Source: Prevotella sp. (GTDB taxonomy: Bacteria; Bacteroidota; Bacteroidia; Bacteroidales; Bacteroidaceae). From it: a stretch of 53,169 bases of DNA. Location of the stretch: positions 1-53,169 of the forward strand of contig JAEEQB010000028.1 in NCBI GenBank assembly GCA_016285075.1, read 5' to 3'. A program made the position numbers and the translations under genes. The notes under the pieces were generated by a model. The model did no database searches. It saw nothing but the letters and a program-made list of their open reading frames with translations, and was not told the DNA's origin. This document shows positions 1-7,221 of this stretch, in pieces. How positions within the stretch are numbered: the stretch's first letter is position 1; each line of letters begins with the position of its first letter.

Positions 1-112
1 AATGAATATCCCAAACAAAGGTTAAATACGTTAATTTTGCCTCCTTATTTCTGACATTGTCCAACCCTAAATCCACCTCTCTACCGTTTAATGTGTAAGT
101 CGTTGATTATCA

Positions 113-588
113 ATGCTTAATATATTCAATAATTGCAACAGTCTGGCCTCTGTCATTATCGGCGACAGCATTACGATTTTAGAAGAAGGCGTTTTCTCTG
201 GTTGCTCAGCCCTGAAATCCGTCACTTTTGGCAACGGTGTGGAAACAATAGGAGATAAAGCTTTCTCTGATTGCAAAGCCCTGACCTCCGTCACAATCCC
301 CAACAGTGTGACGAGAATAGGAAGTGGCGCTTTTCTGGTTGCAGTGGCTTGACAACCATAACGATTCCTAACAGTGTTACGAGAATAAGAGGCCTTGTTT
401 TTCGTGGCTGTGATATATCAAAAGTGATTTCAAAGATTGAAAATCCGTTTGCTATTGATCCAGATATTTTCAGTCGTAATACATATTCTAATGCAACGTT
501 GTATGTTCCAGTAGGTACTCTTGATCAGTATAAGGCTACAGAAGGATGGAAGTATTTCTCTTATATTGAAGAAGGGGATGGTAAATGA
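113..588 (+). pseudogene. BspA-like leucine-rich-repeat protein, truncated and frameshifted remnant
   Basis: LRR_5/BspA-type repeats are visible: blocks such as SVTIPNSVTRIG and TTITIPNSVTRI with F-SGC-L spacing, followed by a BspA-style end (ATLYVPVGTLDQYKATEGW). The repeats begin mid-unit at the ATG at 113, just after an in-frame TGA (104-106), and nothing upstream to the window edge resembles a repeat or signal peptide, so the 5' end is missing. The reading frame breaks at the TTTT run at 331-334. Restoring one T would join the upstream frame (SGAF) to the downstream frame (SGCSGLT). Family members are surface or secreted adhesin-like proteins. This copy is probably non-functional, although a single homopolymer error cannot be excluded for the frameshift. 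Confidence 0.75.
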
Positions 589-620
589 AACATAATTGGT
601 TAAAATAGAAAACGATACAA

Positions 621-1388
621 ATGAAATTAATATCACAAAAGTATATGAGAAATATTATTCTGTTTATCCTTTTTGTAGTAATGGGTGCACAGTGTGCAAT
701 CTCACAAGTGACTAATGGAGGACTGAAAAAAGGGTCTATTAAGGAAATTGATGCAGCAATGGCTCGTACAAAAGGTACCAAGTACATTGATGAAAACTAT
801 AAGATAACTTTGCCGTTACATATTATTGGTGATACGAAAACCCATGAATCGATCCCACTTGGTGACATAAAAGCGACAGTGACCATAGAGGTTATCAATT
901 TCGGTCAATATGGAAATACAATATTACAGACATGGAATTTCGACTCTCCAGAGATACCGAACCAAACAATAAGTTGGTCAGGAAAGAGTGTACACTTGAT
1001 GCCATGTTACGATAATGGTATAGGATCATTTGCTATTCTCAGAGGCAGCACAATTTGCGGGCAGGTATCCTGTATGAAACAAAATGATGGTAAAATATTA
1101 TGGGCAGGCATTACAAACTCTGTTGAGGAGGCAATCACAATGAGAGAGTTCCACAAAGGAATGAGTATTTCTGAAGTTGAGGACGTTTGGACACAACTGC
1201 GTTTCTGTCAGTTCAAGTTCTCAAGAAATAGCGGACAATACAAAGTGTATTCTGCCTATTGGCTGGATATGCAGAAACGATACAATATCTTTGGCAATTA
1301 TAAATATGTTATGAGGAACGACAAAAAATATGCAGACTACTACTTTGACTCTCAAGGTAAACTTGTAAAATGGATACTATATATATAG
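621..1388 (+). CDS. Exported protein of unknown function
   Basis: The 255-residue protein has an N-terminal hydrophobic segment (NIILFILFVVMGAQCAIS) that looks like a signal peptide, so it is probably periplasmic or outer-membrane associated. A start at the second ATG (645, MRNIILF) would give a more typical signal peptide. The C-terminal 90 residues (GMSISEVEDVW ... YYFDSQGKLVKWIL) loosely resemble the BamE/SmpA-like fold, with a GMS-EVE helix and a final DGKL strand, but this is only a suggestion. It lies 32 bp after the BspA remnant in an AT-rich stretch. No clear TAnnTTTG promoter was found just upstream. No function is assigned. Confidence 0.7.
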   Translation: MKLISQKYMRNIILFILFVVMGAQCAISQVTNGGLKKGSIKEIDAAMARTKGTKYIDENYKITLPLHIIGDTKTHESIPLGDIKATVTIEVINFGQYGNTILQTWNFDSPEIPNQTISWSGKSVHLMPCYDNGIGSFAILRGSTICGQVSCMKQNDGKILWAGITNSVEEAITMREFHKGMSISEVEDVWTQLRFCQFKFSRNSGQYKVYSAYWLDMQKRYNIFGNYKYVMRNDKKYADYYFDSQGKLVKWILYI

Positions 1389-1607
1389 CCGTTGATACCG
1401 ATATATTGTTTTTGATATAGTATTGTGGTGTGATATTAGAAAGGGGCTATAGAGGACAAAACATGTTACCATCGAAGCGTATAGAGCTTTATTTCAGCTG
1501 CTATAAGATGGTGACTGAGAAGGGACTCACCCAAGTCAAACAGGCTCAGAATCGAATTTACAGGAAAATAGCAATAAAGAAACCTCTACATGAAGAGTGA
1601 TGGGAAT

Positions 1608-2780
1608 ATGAAAACAAGTAAATTCTTAGTATTGTTAGTGGCTTTTTGTGCCATTATGTTATGTGGCTGTGATGCCAACAAGGGAAAGGTGAAGGAACTG
1701 GCTAATCAGTTCGTTGCAGTGTATAACGATGGTGACAAGGCAGTAGTCTATGACTTGCTGCCAGCTGCCAAGACGTGTGAGAATCTTCTCATAAGTGGCT
1801 CTATCGGTCAGGCCGATGGTATTAATGTCGAGAAAGATGACTCCACGGGCAACTACATTGCCACGATCAACGAGCTGAAACAGCAGCGGTTGGTGTTTAC
1901 TGTTGACAGCGTTGGAGGCATTCAAATGATAGATGCGTATGGCGTATTCCATCTTGACTCTATTTCTAATGAAATCGCATTGAAAGCTGGCGTACCCGTG
2001 AAAAAACTTTCTGACATAGAAATTGGAAAACTGATGGATTCAGAAGGTGACTTTATTAGCTACCTTAAACAGAATAAGCAAACAAATTTCTTGTGGGCAA
2101 ACAATGGAGGCTATTCATGGAGTCGAACCAGTTCGGGGGTTAACGTGACAATGATCTTTACTATAAGTAATAATTCATCGAATTCTGTCAGTGGTAAAGA
2201 CTATTATGTTATTGTAACAACTCAACAGAAATCTACAGGTAGTGCTTTCCCAACAAAAACGATAGATGGTATAGACCTTGCACCAAACGAGATGCGTGAA
2301 TTCAATGCATCAGAACCGTCGCTTTACAATTATGCTAAAGAACGTGACTTGTCTTACACTGTTGACATCAAGTACCGATCAGAGTCCATCCTGTCTTTCC
2401 TATTGAACTATGGCAGATTCAGTGGTGATGAGTACGACGATTACCAAAAGTCTCTGCAAAAAAGCGAAACAGCTGTATCGGGAGACAAATTGACTCTGAA
2501 TCTGAAAGGCCAACTCGGAGGTTCTGACGATGCAGTGTTTACCTATGATGGCAAGACAGACGAAGGCGAAGTCACGTTTACTGTCAGTGGGCAAAATAAC
2601 GTTCGTAAGCTGAAGATGGGTTCCTATGACAAGACAACCGACAAACTTGTTATGAAAGAATACTTCACCAAGGGTGACTATGTCGGCGACTTCGATGGGA
2701 CATGGAAGGATGGTGTCTATCAAGGAGTATTTACTAATACAAAAGGGGGAAAGGTTGATTTCAAATTGGTAGAGAAATAA
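1608..2780 (+). CDS. Putative lipoprotein of unknown function
   Basis: The 390-residue protein starts MKTSKFLVLLVAF and has a lipobox ending LCGC followed by Asp, consistent with a lipoprotein. The frame is open from an ATG at 1590, but the start at 1608 gives a proper signal peptide. Residues after the Cys (VKELANQFVAVYNDGD) resemble small periplasmic domains that begin with a helix and a short cone-like fold. The central part (about 150-260) reads as a beta-sandwich with polar, Ser/Asn-rich strands. The C-terminus (about 300-390) has repeated FTYDGKTDEGEVTF and DGTWKDGVYQGVF type strands. I do not recognise a named family. A rho-independent terminator follows at 2829-2868. Confidence 0.75.
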   Translation: MKTSKFLVLLVAFCAIMLCGCDANKGKVKELANQFVAVYNDGDKAVVYDLLPAAKTCENLLISGSIGQADGINVEKDDSTGNYIATINELKQQRLVFTVDSVGGIQMIDAYGVFHLDSISNEIALKAGVPVKKLSDIEIGKLMDSEGDFISYLKQNKQTNFLWANNGGYSWSRTSSGVNVTMIFTISNNSSNSVSGKDYYVIVTTQQKSTGSAFPTKTIDGIDLAPNEMREFNASEPSLYNYAKERDLSYTVDIKYRSESILSFLLNYGRFSGDEYDDYQKSLQKSETAVSGDKLTLNLKGQLGGSDDAVFTYDGKTDEGEVTFTVSGQNNVRKLKMGSYDKTTDKLVMKEYFTKGDYVGDFDGTWKDGVYQGVFTNTKGGKVDFKLVEK

Positions 2781-2828
2781 AGGCAGAAATAAAAAGGAAA
2801 CAGTCCCGTTTACATCAATCATTTATAC

Positions 2829-2868
2829 AGCCCGTCGTGCATTCACCTACCCTGTACGGCGGGCTTTT
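2829..2868 (+). terminator. Rho-independent terminator after the lipoprotein gene
   Basis: A 13-bp stem (AGCCCGTCGTGCA at 2829-2841 with TGTACGGCGGGCT at 2853-2865, two G-T wobbles) encloses an 11-nt loop and is followed by TTTT. It lies about 50 bp after the stop codon at 2780. Confidence 0.75.
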
Positions 2869-2880
2869 ACATCTACATAG

Positions 2881-3220
2881 TGGTATATCGGGAGACGCAT
2901 AGACGAACTCAAGAGCAATGAAAGCCTCACGGTCAGACAGGTGCTAATAATGCTTGATGATCTGTGCCTTGATGTTATCCAATTCGCGGATAATCTGCAA
3001 AGTTTCCTAGCTTCGACCCTTGGCACAATTGCCCTTTACATCCCACAAATCAAGCGGAATCGTCTTCTTACAACTAAACTGGCTCTGGGTTCCGTTAATC
3101 GTCACCCTGCCCATTACTGGCACCACACCATGGTACCCTCCCCGAGACACTCAGTCTCGTGGTCCCTCCCTTCTCCTTAGTCTTGTTCACATGGAACAAA
3201 ATGTTAAAAGTACTTCTCAT
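2881..3220 (-). pseudogene. Decayed N-terminus of a phage-type (tyrosine) integrase
   Basis: Reading the minus strand from an ATG at 3218-3220 gives MRSTFNILFHVNKTKEKGG. After a frame change come VPVMGRVTINGTQSQFSC, a TIPLDLWDVKGNCAKGRS block, a stop, then LQIIRELDNIKAQIIKHY, another stop and LSDREAF. This order matches the arm-type DNA-binding N-terminal domain of Bacteroidetes integrases: RSTFKVLF, PVMCRITVNG, ELWD-K-RAKGRS, ALDNIKAQI-KHY, ISDREAYVTAE. Two in-frame stops and a frameshift, plus absence of the catalytic domain, mark it as a dead fragment. A small inverted repeat (CGAGAC/GTCTCG, about 3142-3158) sits at the frame break. It is a scar of a past integrative element. Confidence 0.75.
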
Positions 3221-3525
3221 GTTTCTTACTCCTTTTTTTATCTGGCTGATAAACTACGATCTTTTTAGGCATTCATCGCTATGCAAAATGTAGCAGTTTG
3301 CGGAATAAGGAACGGGCGGTGAACAGGCTGTGAAAAATGCGTCATTCTGCCCCTATTTGCTTAATCGATTAACCCGCTTAAAAACCCATTTCTTGGCTTA
3401 CGATTAGGCAACCTAACTCCTTCACCAATCTTCCTATTATTGCGTTACCCTAGTTTTTGTACTTCCTCGTTCTTCCCCGTCTTGCCTTTATTTCAGGCCG
3501 AATTGCGTTAATCTTCCAAAATCGC
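3221..3525 (+). other. Intergenic stretch with no recognised feature
   Basis: About 300 bases between the integrase remnant and the dnaG promoter. No open frame with family resemblance, no RNA gene and no convincing hairpin was seen. Confidence 0.5.
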
Positions 3526-3556
3526 TTCGCAGTTACAACCTTTTTTCGTAACTTTG
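3526..3556 (+). promoter_or_regulatory. Bacteroidetes-type promoter of dnaG
   Basis: The -7 element TAACTTTG (3549-3556) lies 19 bp after TTCG (3526-3529), a variant of the TTTG -33 element. The dnaG ATG begins only 7 bases after the -7 box, so the transcript probably has almost no 5' leader. Confidence 0.65.
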
Positions 3557-3563
3557 CAGCGAA

Positions 3564-5555
3564 ATGATAGACAGAGCGACTGTAGACAAGATATTAGAGG
3601 CTGCGCAGATTGTTGACGTGGTGGGGGAATTTGTGACACTCCGCAAGAGTGGCGTGAACTATAAAGGGTTATGCCCGTTTCATGACGACCGCAACCCCTC
3701 GTTCATGGTGAGCCCTTCGAAGAATATCTGCCACTGTTTTGTCTGTGGTAAGGGAGGCACTCCTGCCGGATTCCTGATGGAGCACGAGCAGATGACCTAT
3801 CCCGAGGCTTTGCGTTGGCTGGCCAAGAAATACAATATCGAGATTGTTGAGAAAGAACTGACCGATGAGGAACGTGCGCAGCAGAATGAGCGTGAGTCGC
3901 TGTTCGTGGTCAACGAGTGGGCTCGTGACTGGTTCCACAATACGTTGAAGAACACTCCCGACGGCATAGCCATTGGAAAGCAGTACTTCCGGAGCCGTGG
4001 CATCCGCGATGACATCATCGAGAAGTTCCAACTGGGCTATTCGCCGCAAAAGCGCGATTCACTGAGCACCACCGCAGTGGCCAAGGGGTTCAAGAAAGAA
4101 TTTCTAGTTAAGACTGGGTTGTGCATAGAAAATGAACGAGGTATCTATGATCGCTATTCTGGTCGTGCCATCTTCCCTTGGCTCAATGTCAGTGGCAAGG
4201 TGGTGGCCTTCGGGGGACGCGTGCTCGACTCAAGGACGAAGGGAGTGGCACAGAAATACGTTAATTCACCCGACTCAGAGATCTACCATAAGGAGCGTGA
4301 GCTGTATGGCATTTTCCAGGCTAAGAAGACTATTGTCAAGGAGGACCGGGTGTTCATGGTTGAAGGATATACCGATGTCATTGCCATGCATCAGGCGGGC
4401 ATAGAGAATGTAGTGGCCAACTCCGGCACCGCCCTCAGCAAATACCAGATTAAGTTGCTGCGCCGGTTCACACAGAACATCACTCTGCTCTACGATGGCG
4501 ATGAAGCCGGTATTCACGCTGCCATGCGAGGTGCTGACATGTTGCTGGAAGAGGGCATGAACATCAAGGTGCTGCTGCTGCCCGATGGTGATGACCCCGA
4601 CTCCTTTGCCCGAAAGCATTCTACCGAGGAACTCAAGCGGTATATAGAGTCTGAGCAGCAGGATTTCATCTCGTTCAAGACCCGGCTTACTGTCGAGGGC
4701 GTCAGTGATCCCGTGAAACGAAGCGAGGCCATTGGGGGTATCGTGCAGAGCATCTCGGTCATTCCTAATCCCATCCTGCGTTCCACCTATCTCACCGACC
4801 TGTCTATGCGTGTGGGCATGAAGGAGCAGACGCTGCTTAACACCATGAACCAGTTCATACGCAGGAACCTTGAGGAGAAGAGGAAAGAACAGGAACGGGA
4901 GCGTCTGGCATCCGCTGCACAAGGAATTGCAGAGAGTGGGGCACCCGTATCACAGCCGCAGGTGCCAGTTACAGAGACTGTTATGCGGGAGAACCAGCCG
5001 CAAGTGCAGTCAGCAGTTGCCGTGTCGCCACTGGAGACCCTTCTCGTTAGCGAGGTCGTGCGCCATGGTGAGGAGATTATCTATGACAATATTGAGACCG
5101 ATGACGGGCAGACCATCAATCTGACCGTAGCACAATATATAGACTACGACATGGGACAGGACCAGTTGCAGTTCAGCCATCCGCTCTATCGGCAGATCCT
5201 GGACGAGGCAGTCAGCCACAGCGGCGAGGCGGGGTTCCGTGCCGAGCCTTACTTCACAGCCCATCCCGACATTACCGTCAGCCAGCTGGCTACTCGACTG
5301 GCTGTAGACCGCCATCAGTTAGGCGGACGATTCGCCTTGTCGCCAAAAGAAAATTCCCTGCGCCAGAGGATTGTCCACCTGATGATGGACTATCGCATGG
5401 AGCTGATGAACCAACGGCTCAAGGATATACAGTCAGCCATGCGAAAGGCATCCAGCGACATGGACCACGTCATGCAGCTCATGAAAGAATACCGGGACAC
5501 CGAGGAAATGCGCGATGCGTTGGCCAAACGCCTGGGGAGGGATGTGGTGAGTTAA
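3564..5555 (+). CDS. dnaG: DNA primase DnaG
   Basis: The 663-residue primase makes the RNA primers for chromosomal DNA replication. The N-terminal CHC2 zinc domain has C37, H40, C58 and C61 (CPFH and CHCFVC). The catalytic core follows, with the TOPRIM acidic residue in VEGYTDV (E267) and the metal-binding D311-G-D313 of YDGDEAG. The C-terminal third (after about residue 440) has a charged linker and a divergent helicase-binding region, as usual in Bacteroidetes. The start is fixed by homology at MIDRATVD and by the promoter that ends 7 bases upstream. The stop overlaps the first of a set of heptad repeats leading into the cardiolipin synthase gene, so the two are probably co-transcribed. Confidence 0.97.
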   Translation: MIDRATVDKILEAAQIVDVVGEFVTLRKSGVNYKGLCPFHDDRNPSFMVSPSKNICHCFVCGKGGTPAGFLMEHEQMTYPEALRWLAKKYNIEIVEKELTDEERAQQNERESLFVVNEWARDWFHNTLKNTPDGIAIGKQYFRSRGIRDDIIEKFQLGYSPQKRDSLSTTAVAKGFKKEFLVKTGLCIENERGIYDRYSGRAIFPWLNVSGKVVAFGGRVLDSRTKGVAQKYVNSPDSEIYHKERELYGIFQAKKTIVKEDRVFMVEGYTDVIAMHQAGIENVVANSGTALSKYQIKLLRRFTQNITLLYDGDEAGIHAAMRGADMLLEEGMNIKVLLLPDGDDPDSFARKHSTEELKRYIESEQQDFISFKTRLTVEGVSDPVKRSEAIGGIVQSISVIPNPILRSTYLTDLSMRVGMKEQTLLNTMNQFIRRNLEEKRKEQERERLASAAQGIAESGAPVSQPQVPVTETVMRENQPQVQSAVAVSPLETLLVSEVVRHGEEIIYDNIETDDGQTINLTVAQYIDYDMGQDQLQFSHPLYRQILDEAVSHSGEAGFRAEPYFTAHPDITVSQLATRLAVDRHQLGGRFALSPKENSLRQRIVHLMMDYRMELMNQRLKDIQSAMRKASSDMDHVMQLMKEYRDTEEMRDALAKRLGRDVVS

Positions 5556-5591
5556 CAGTTCATAGTTCACAGTTCATAGTTAAGAGTTTTG
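5550..5591 (+). repeat. Six 7-bp tandem repeats between dnaG and cardiolipin synthase
   Basis: Six consecutive heptads can be read: AGTTAAC, AGTTCAT, AGTTCAC, AGTTCAT, AGTTAAG, AGTTTTG. The dnaG stop codon lies in the first, and the apparent TTG start of the next gene lies at the end of the last. Gain or loss of a unit would shift the reading frame relation and the leader length. Confidence 0.7.
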
Positions 5592-7055
5592 CACGGATTG
5601 AGCATAGGACTGGTAATCCTTTACCAGGTGATAGCGGTGCTGACGATTATCCATGTGGTGATGGACAACCGGCAGCCTGCAAAGACCATGGCCTGGGCAC
5701 TGGTCATCTGGTTCGTACCCGTCATTGGCGTGGTGCTTTACCTGTTCTTTGGCATTAACACCCGCAAGGAACGTCTTGTCAGCCAGCGTTCGCTCGACCA
5801 ACTGTCGAAGCGGTCCATGCTGCAGTTCGTCGAGCAGCAGAACCTTCAGTTGCCGGAGATTCACAAACCCATTATCGACCTTTTCATCAACGAGAACTTC
5901 TCGCTGCCCTTCCGCCTGAGTAGCGTTGAGGTCTATACTGACGGATACCAGTTCTTTCCCGCCCTGCTCAGGGAGATAGCTGGTGCCAGAAACCATATCC
6001 ACATCGACATGTATATCTTCGAGGACGATGCCCTGGGATACCTTGTCAGCGATGCCCTCATTGCACGGGCCCGCCAAGGCGTTGAGGTCAGGGTGATCAT
6101 TGACGATGTGGGCTGTTGGAATGTCAGCCACCGTTTCTTCGAGCGGATGCGCGAGGAAGGTATTGAAGTGGTGCCCTTCCTGCCTGTGCGCTTTCCCTCG
6201 TTTGCTTCGAAGGTCAACTATCGCAACCACCGCAAGCTCATTGTCATCGACGGGCGTGTGGGTTTCATTGGCGGTATGAATATCGCTCTGCGTTATGTCA
6301 AAGGTATCACCATACGTCACGGCAGGAAGTCCACAGCCCAGAGCGATACCTCCCGCATGCCCTGGCGCGATACCATGCTGCGTATCACCGGTCCAGGCAT
6401 CTACTCTCTTCAGAGGGCTTTCCTCATCGACTGGTATTTCGTAGACCGCACACTTCTCAGCGATCGCAAATACTATCCTGGCAATACCGGTTCCTATTCC
6501 ACCTTTACCACCTTCCAGACCGTCACCAGCGGTCCTGTCACCCCCTATCCGGAAATCATGCAGGGCTATGTCCGCATTATTCTCGGTGCCCGTCGCTACG
6601 TCTATATCGAGACTCCTTATTTCCTACCTACGGAGGCTGTGCTCTTTGCCTTGAAGACAGCGGCAACGGCAGGCATCGACGTGCGGCTGCTTGTGCCCGG
6701 AGGTAGCGATGCATGGTTTGCCGATTGGGCCAGCCGTTCCTATCTGCGTGAGGCTGCTCAGGCTGGCATCAGGGTAAGCCTTTACACGGGCGGATTCCTC
6801 CACTCCAAGCTCCTGGTCTGCGACGATAGCATCTGCACTTGCGGATCTACGAACGTTGATTTCCGTTCCTTCGAGAACAATTTCGAGGCCAACGCCTTTA
6901 TTTATGGCGAGGATGTAGCACTCAGCCTGAAGCAAGTATTCCTGACCGATGAGTCACAATCCACTCTGCTCAGCGACCTTCCGTCCCGCATGCATCCCCG
7001 TTTCCTCGTACGGCTGTGGGAGTCGGTTATCCGCATGCTCTCCCCCCTCATGTAA
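5589..7055 (+). CDS. cls: Cardiolipin synthase (phospholipase D family)
   Basis: This membrane enzyme condenses two phosphatidylglycerol molecules to cardiolipin and glycerol. The 488-residue protein has two N-terminal membrane segments (about 3-22 and 35-53; the second is in the DNRQPAKTMAW...FFGINTRKERL region typical of the family). It has two HKD motifs: HRKLIVIDGRVGFIGG starting at H214, and HSKLLVCDD starting at H405 with the trailing GSTN. The frame has no ATG near its 5' end. An in-frame TAG at 5577-5579 and family alignment make TTG at 5589 the best start. It follows dnaG by 33 bp and converges on the sensor kinase operon. Confidence 0.93.
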   Translation: MHGLSIGLVILYQVIAVLTIIHVVMDNRQPAKTMAWALVIWFVPVIGVVLYLFFGINTRKERLVSQRSLDQLSKRSMLQFVEQQNLQLPEIHKPIIDLFINENFSLPFRLSSVEVYTDGYQFFPALLREIAGARNHIHIDMYIFEDDALGYLVSDALIARARQGVEVRVIIDDVGCWNVSHRFFERMREEGIEVVPFLPVRFPSFASKVNYRNHRKLIVIDGRVGFIGGMNIALRYVKGITIRHGRKSTAQSDTSRMPWRDTMLRITGPGIYSLQRAFLIDWYFVDRTLLSDRKYYPGNTGSYSTFTTFQTVTSGPVTPYPEIMQGYVRIILGARRYVYIETPYFLPTEAVLFALKTAATAGIDVRLLVPGGSDAWFADWASRSYLREAAQAGIRVSLYTGGFLHSKLLVCDDSICTCGSTNVDFRSFENNFEANAFIYGEDVALSLKQVFLTDESQSTLLSDLPSRMHPRFLVRLWESVIRMLSPLM

Positions 7056-7221
7056 TTAGGACCATCAACCAGTCAGGAAGGTCCTGTTCAGAAAAGAGAC
7101 CGAAAGCCGTGAGGTGCTTCAAAATATATGATGCTTTTGGGGCAAGCAACTTAGGACAGGGCAGCAGCTTTGCTATAAAAATGACTGAAATGCTTACTCT
7201 TTGTCGCAGTCATCATGCCTG

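Noticed and set aside
1463..1600. A 45-codon open frame (MLPSKRIELYF...) between the two exported-protein genes
   Set aside because: It is short, has no recognisable family, and overlaps the beginning of the next gene's open frame. It may be a gene fragment but cannot be supported.
3184..3198. TGTTCACATGGAACA resembles a parS palindrome
   Set aside because: It has a 15-bp rather than 16-bp frame, with a centre that does not match CACGTG, and falls in the coding remnant of the integrase (FHVNK).
2941..3268. Two plus-strand open frames of about 80 codons
   Set aside because: They run opposite to the recognisable integrase remnant and have no family resemblance.
7058..7085. AGGACC/GGTCCT hairpin after the cardiolipin synthase gene
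   Set aside because: The stem is only 6 bp with a 16-nt loop and no T-run, so it is not a convincing terminator.
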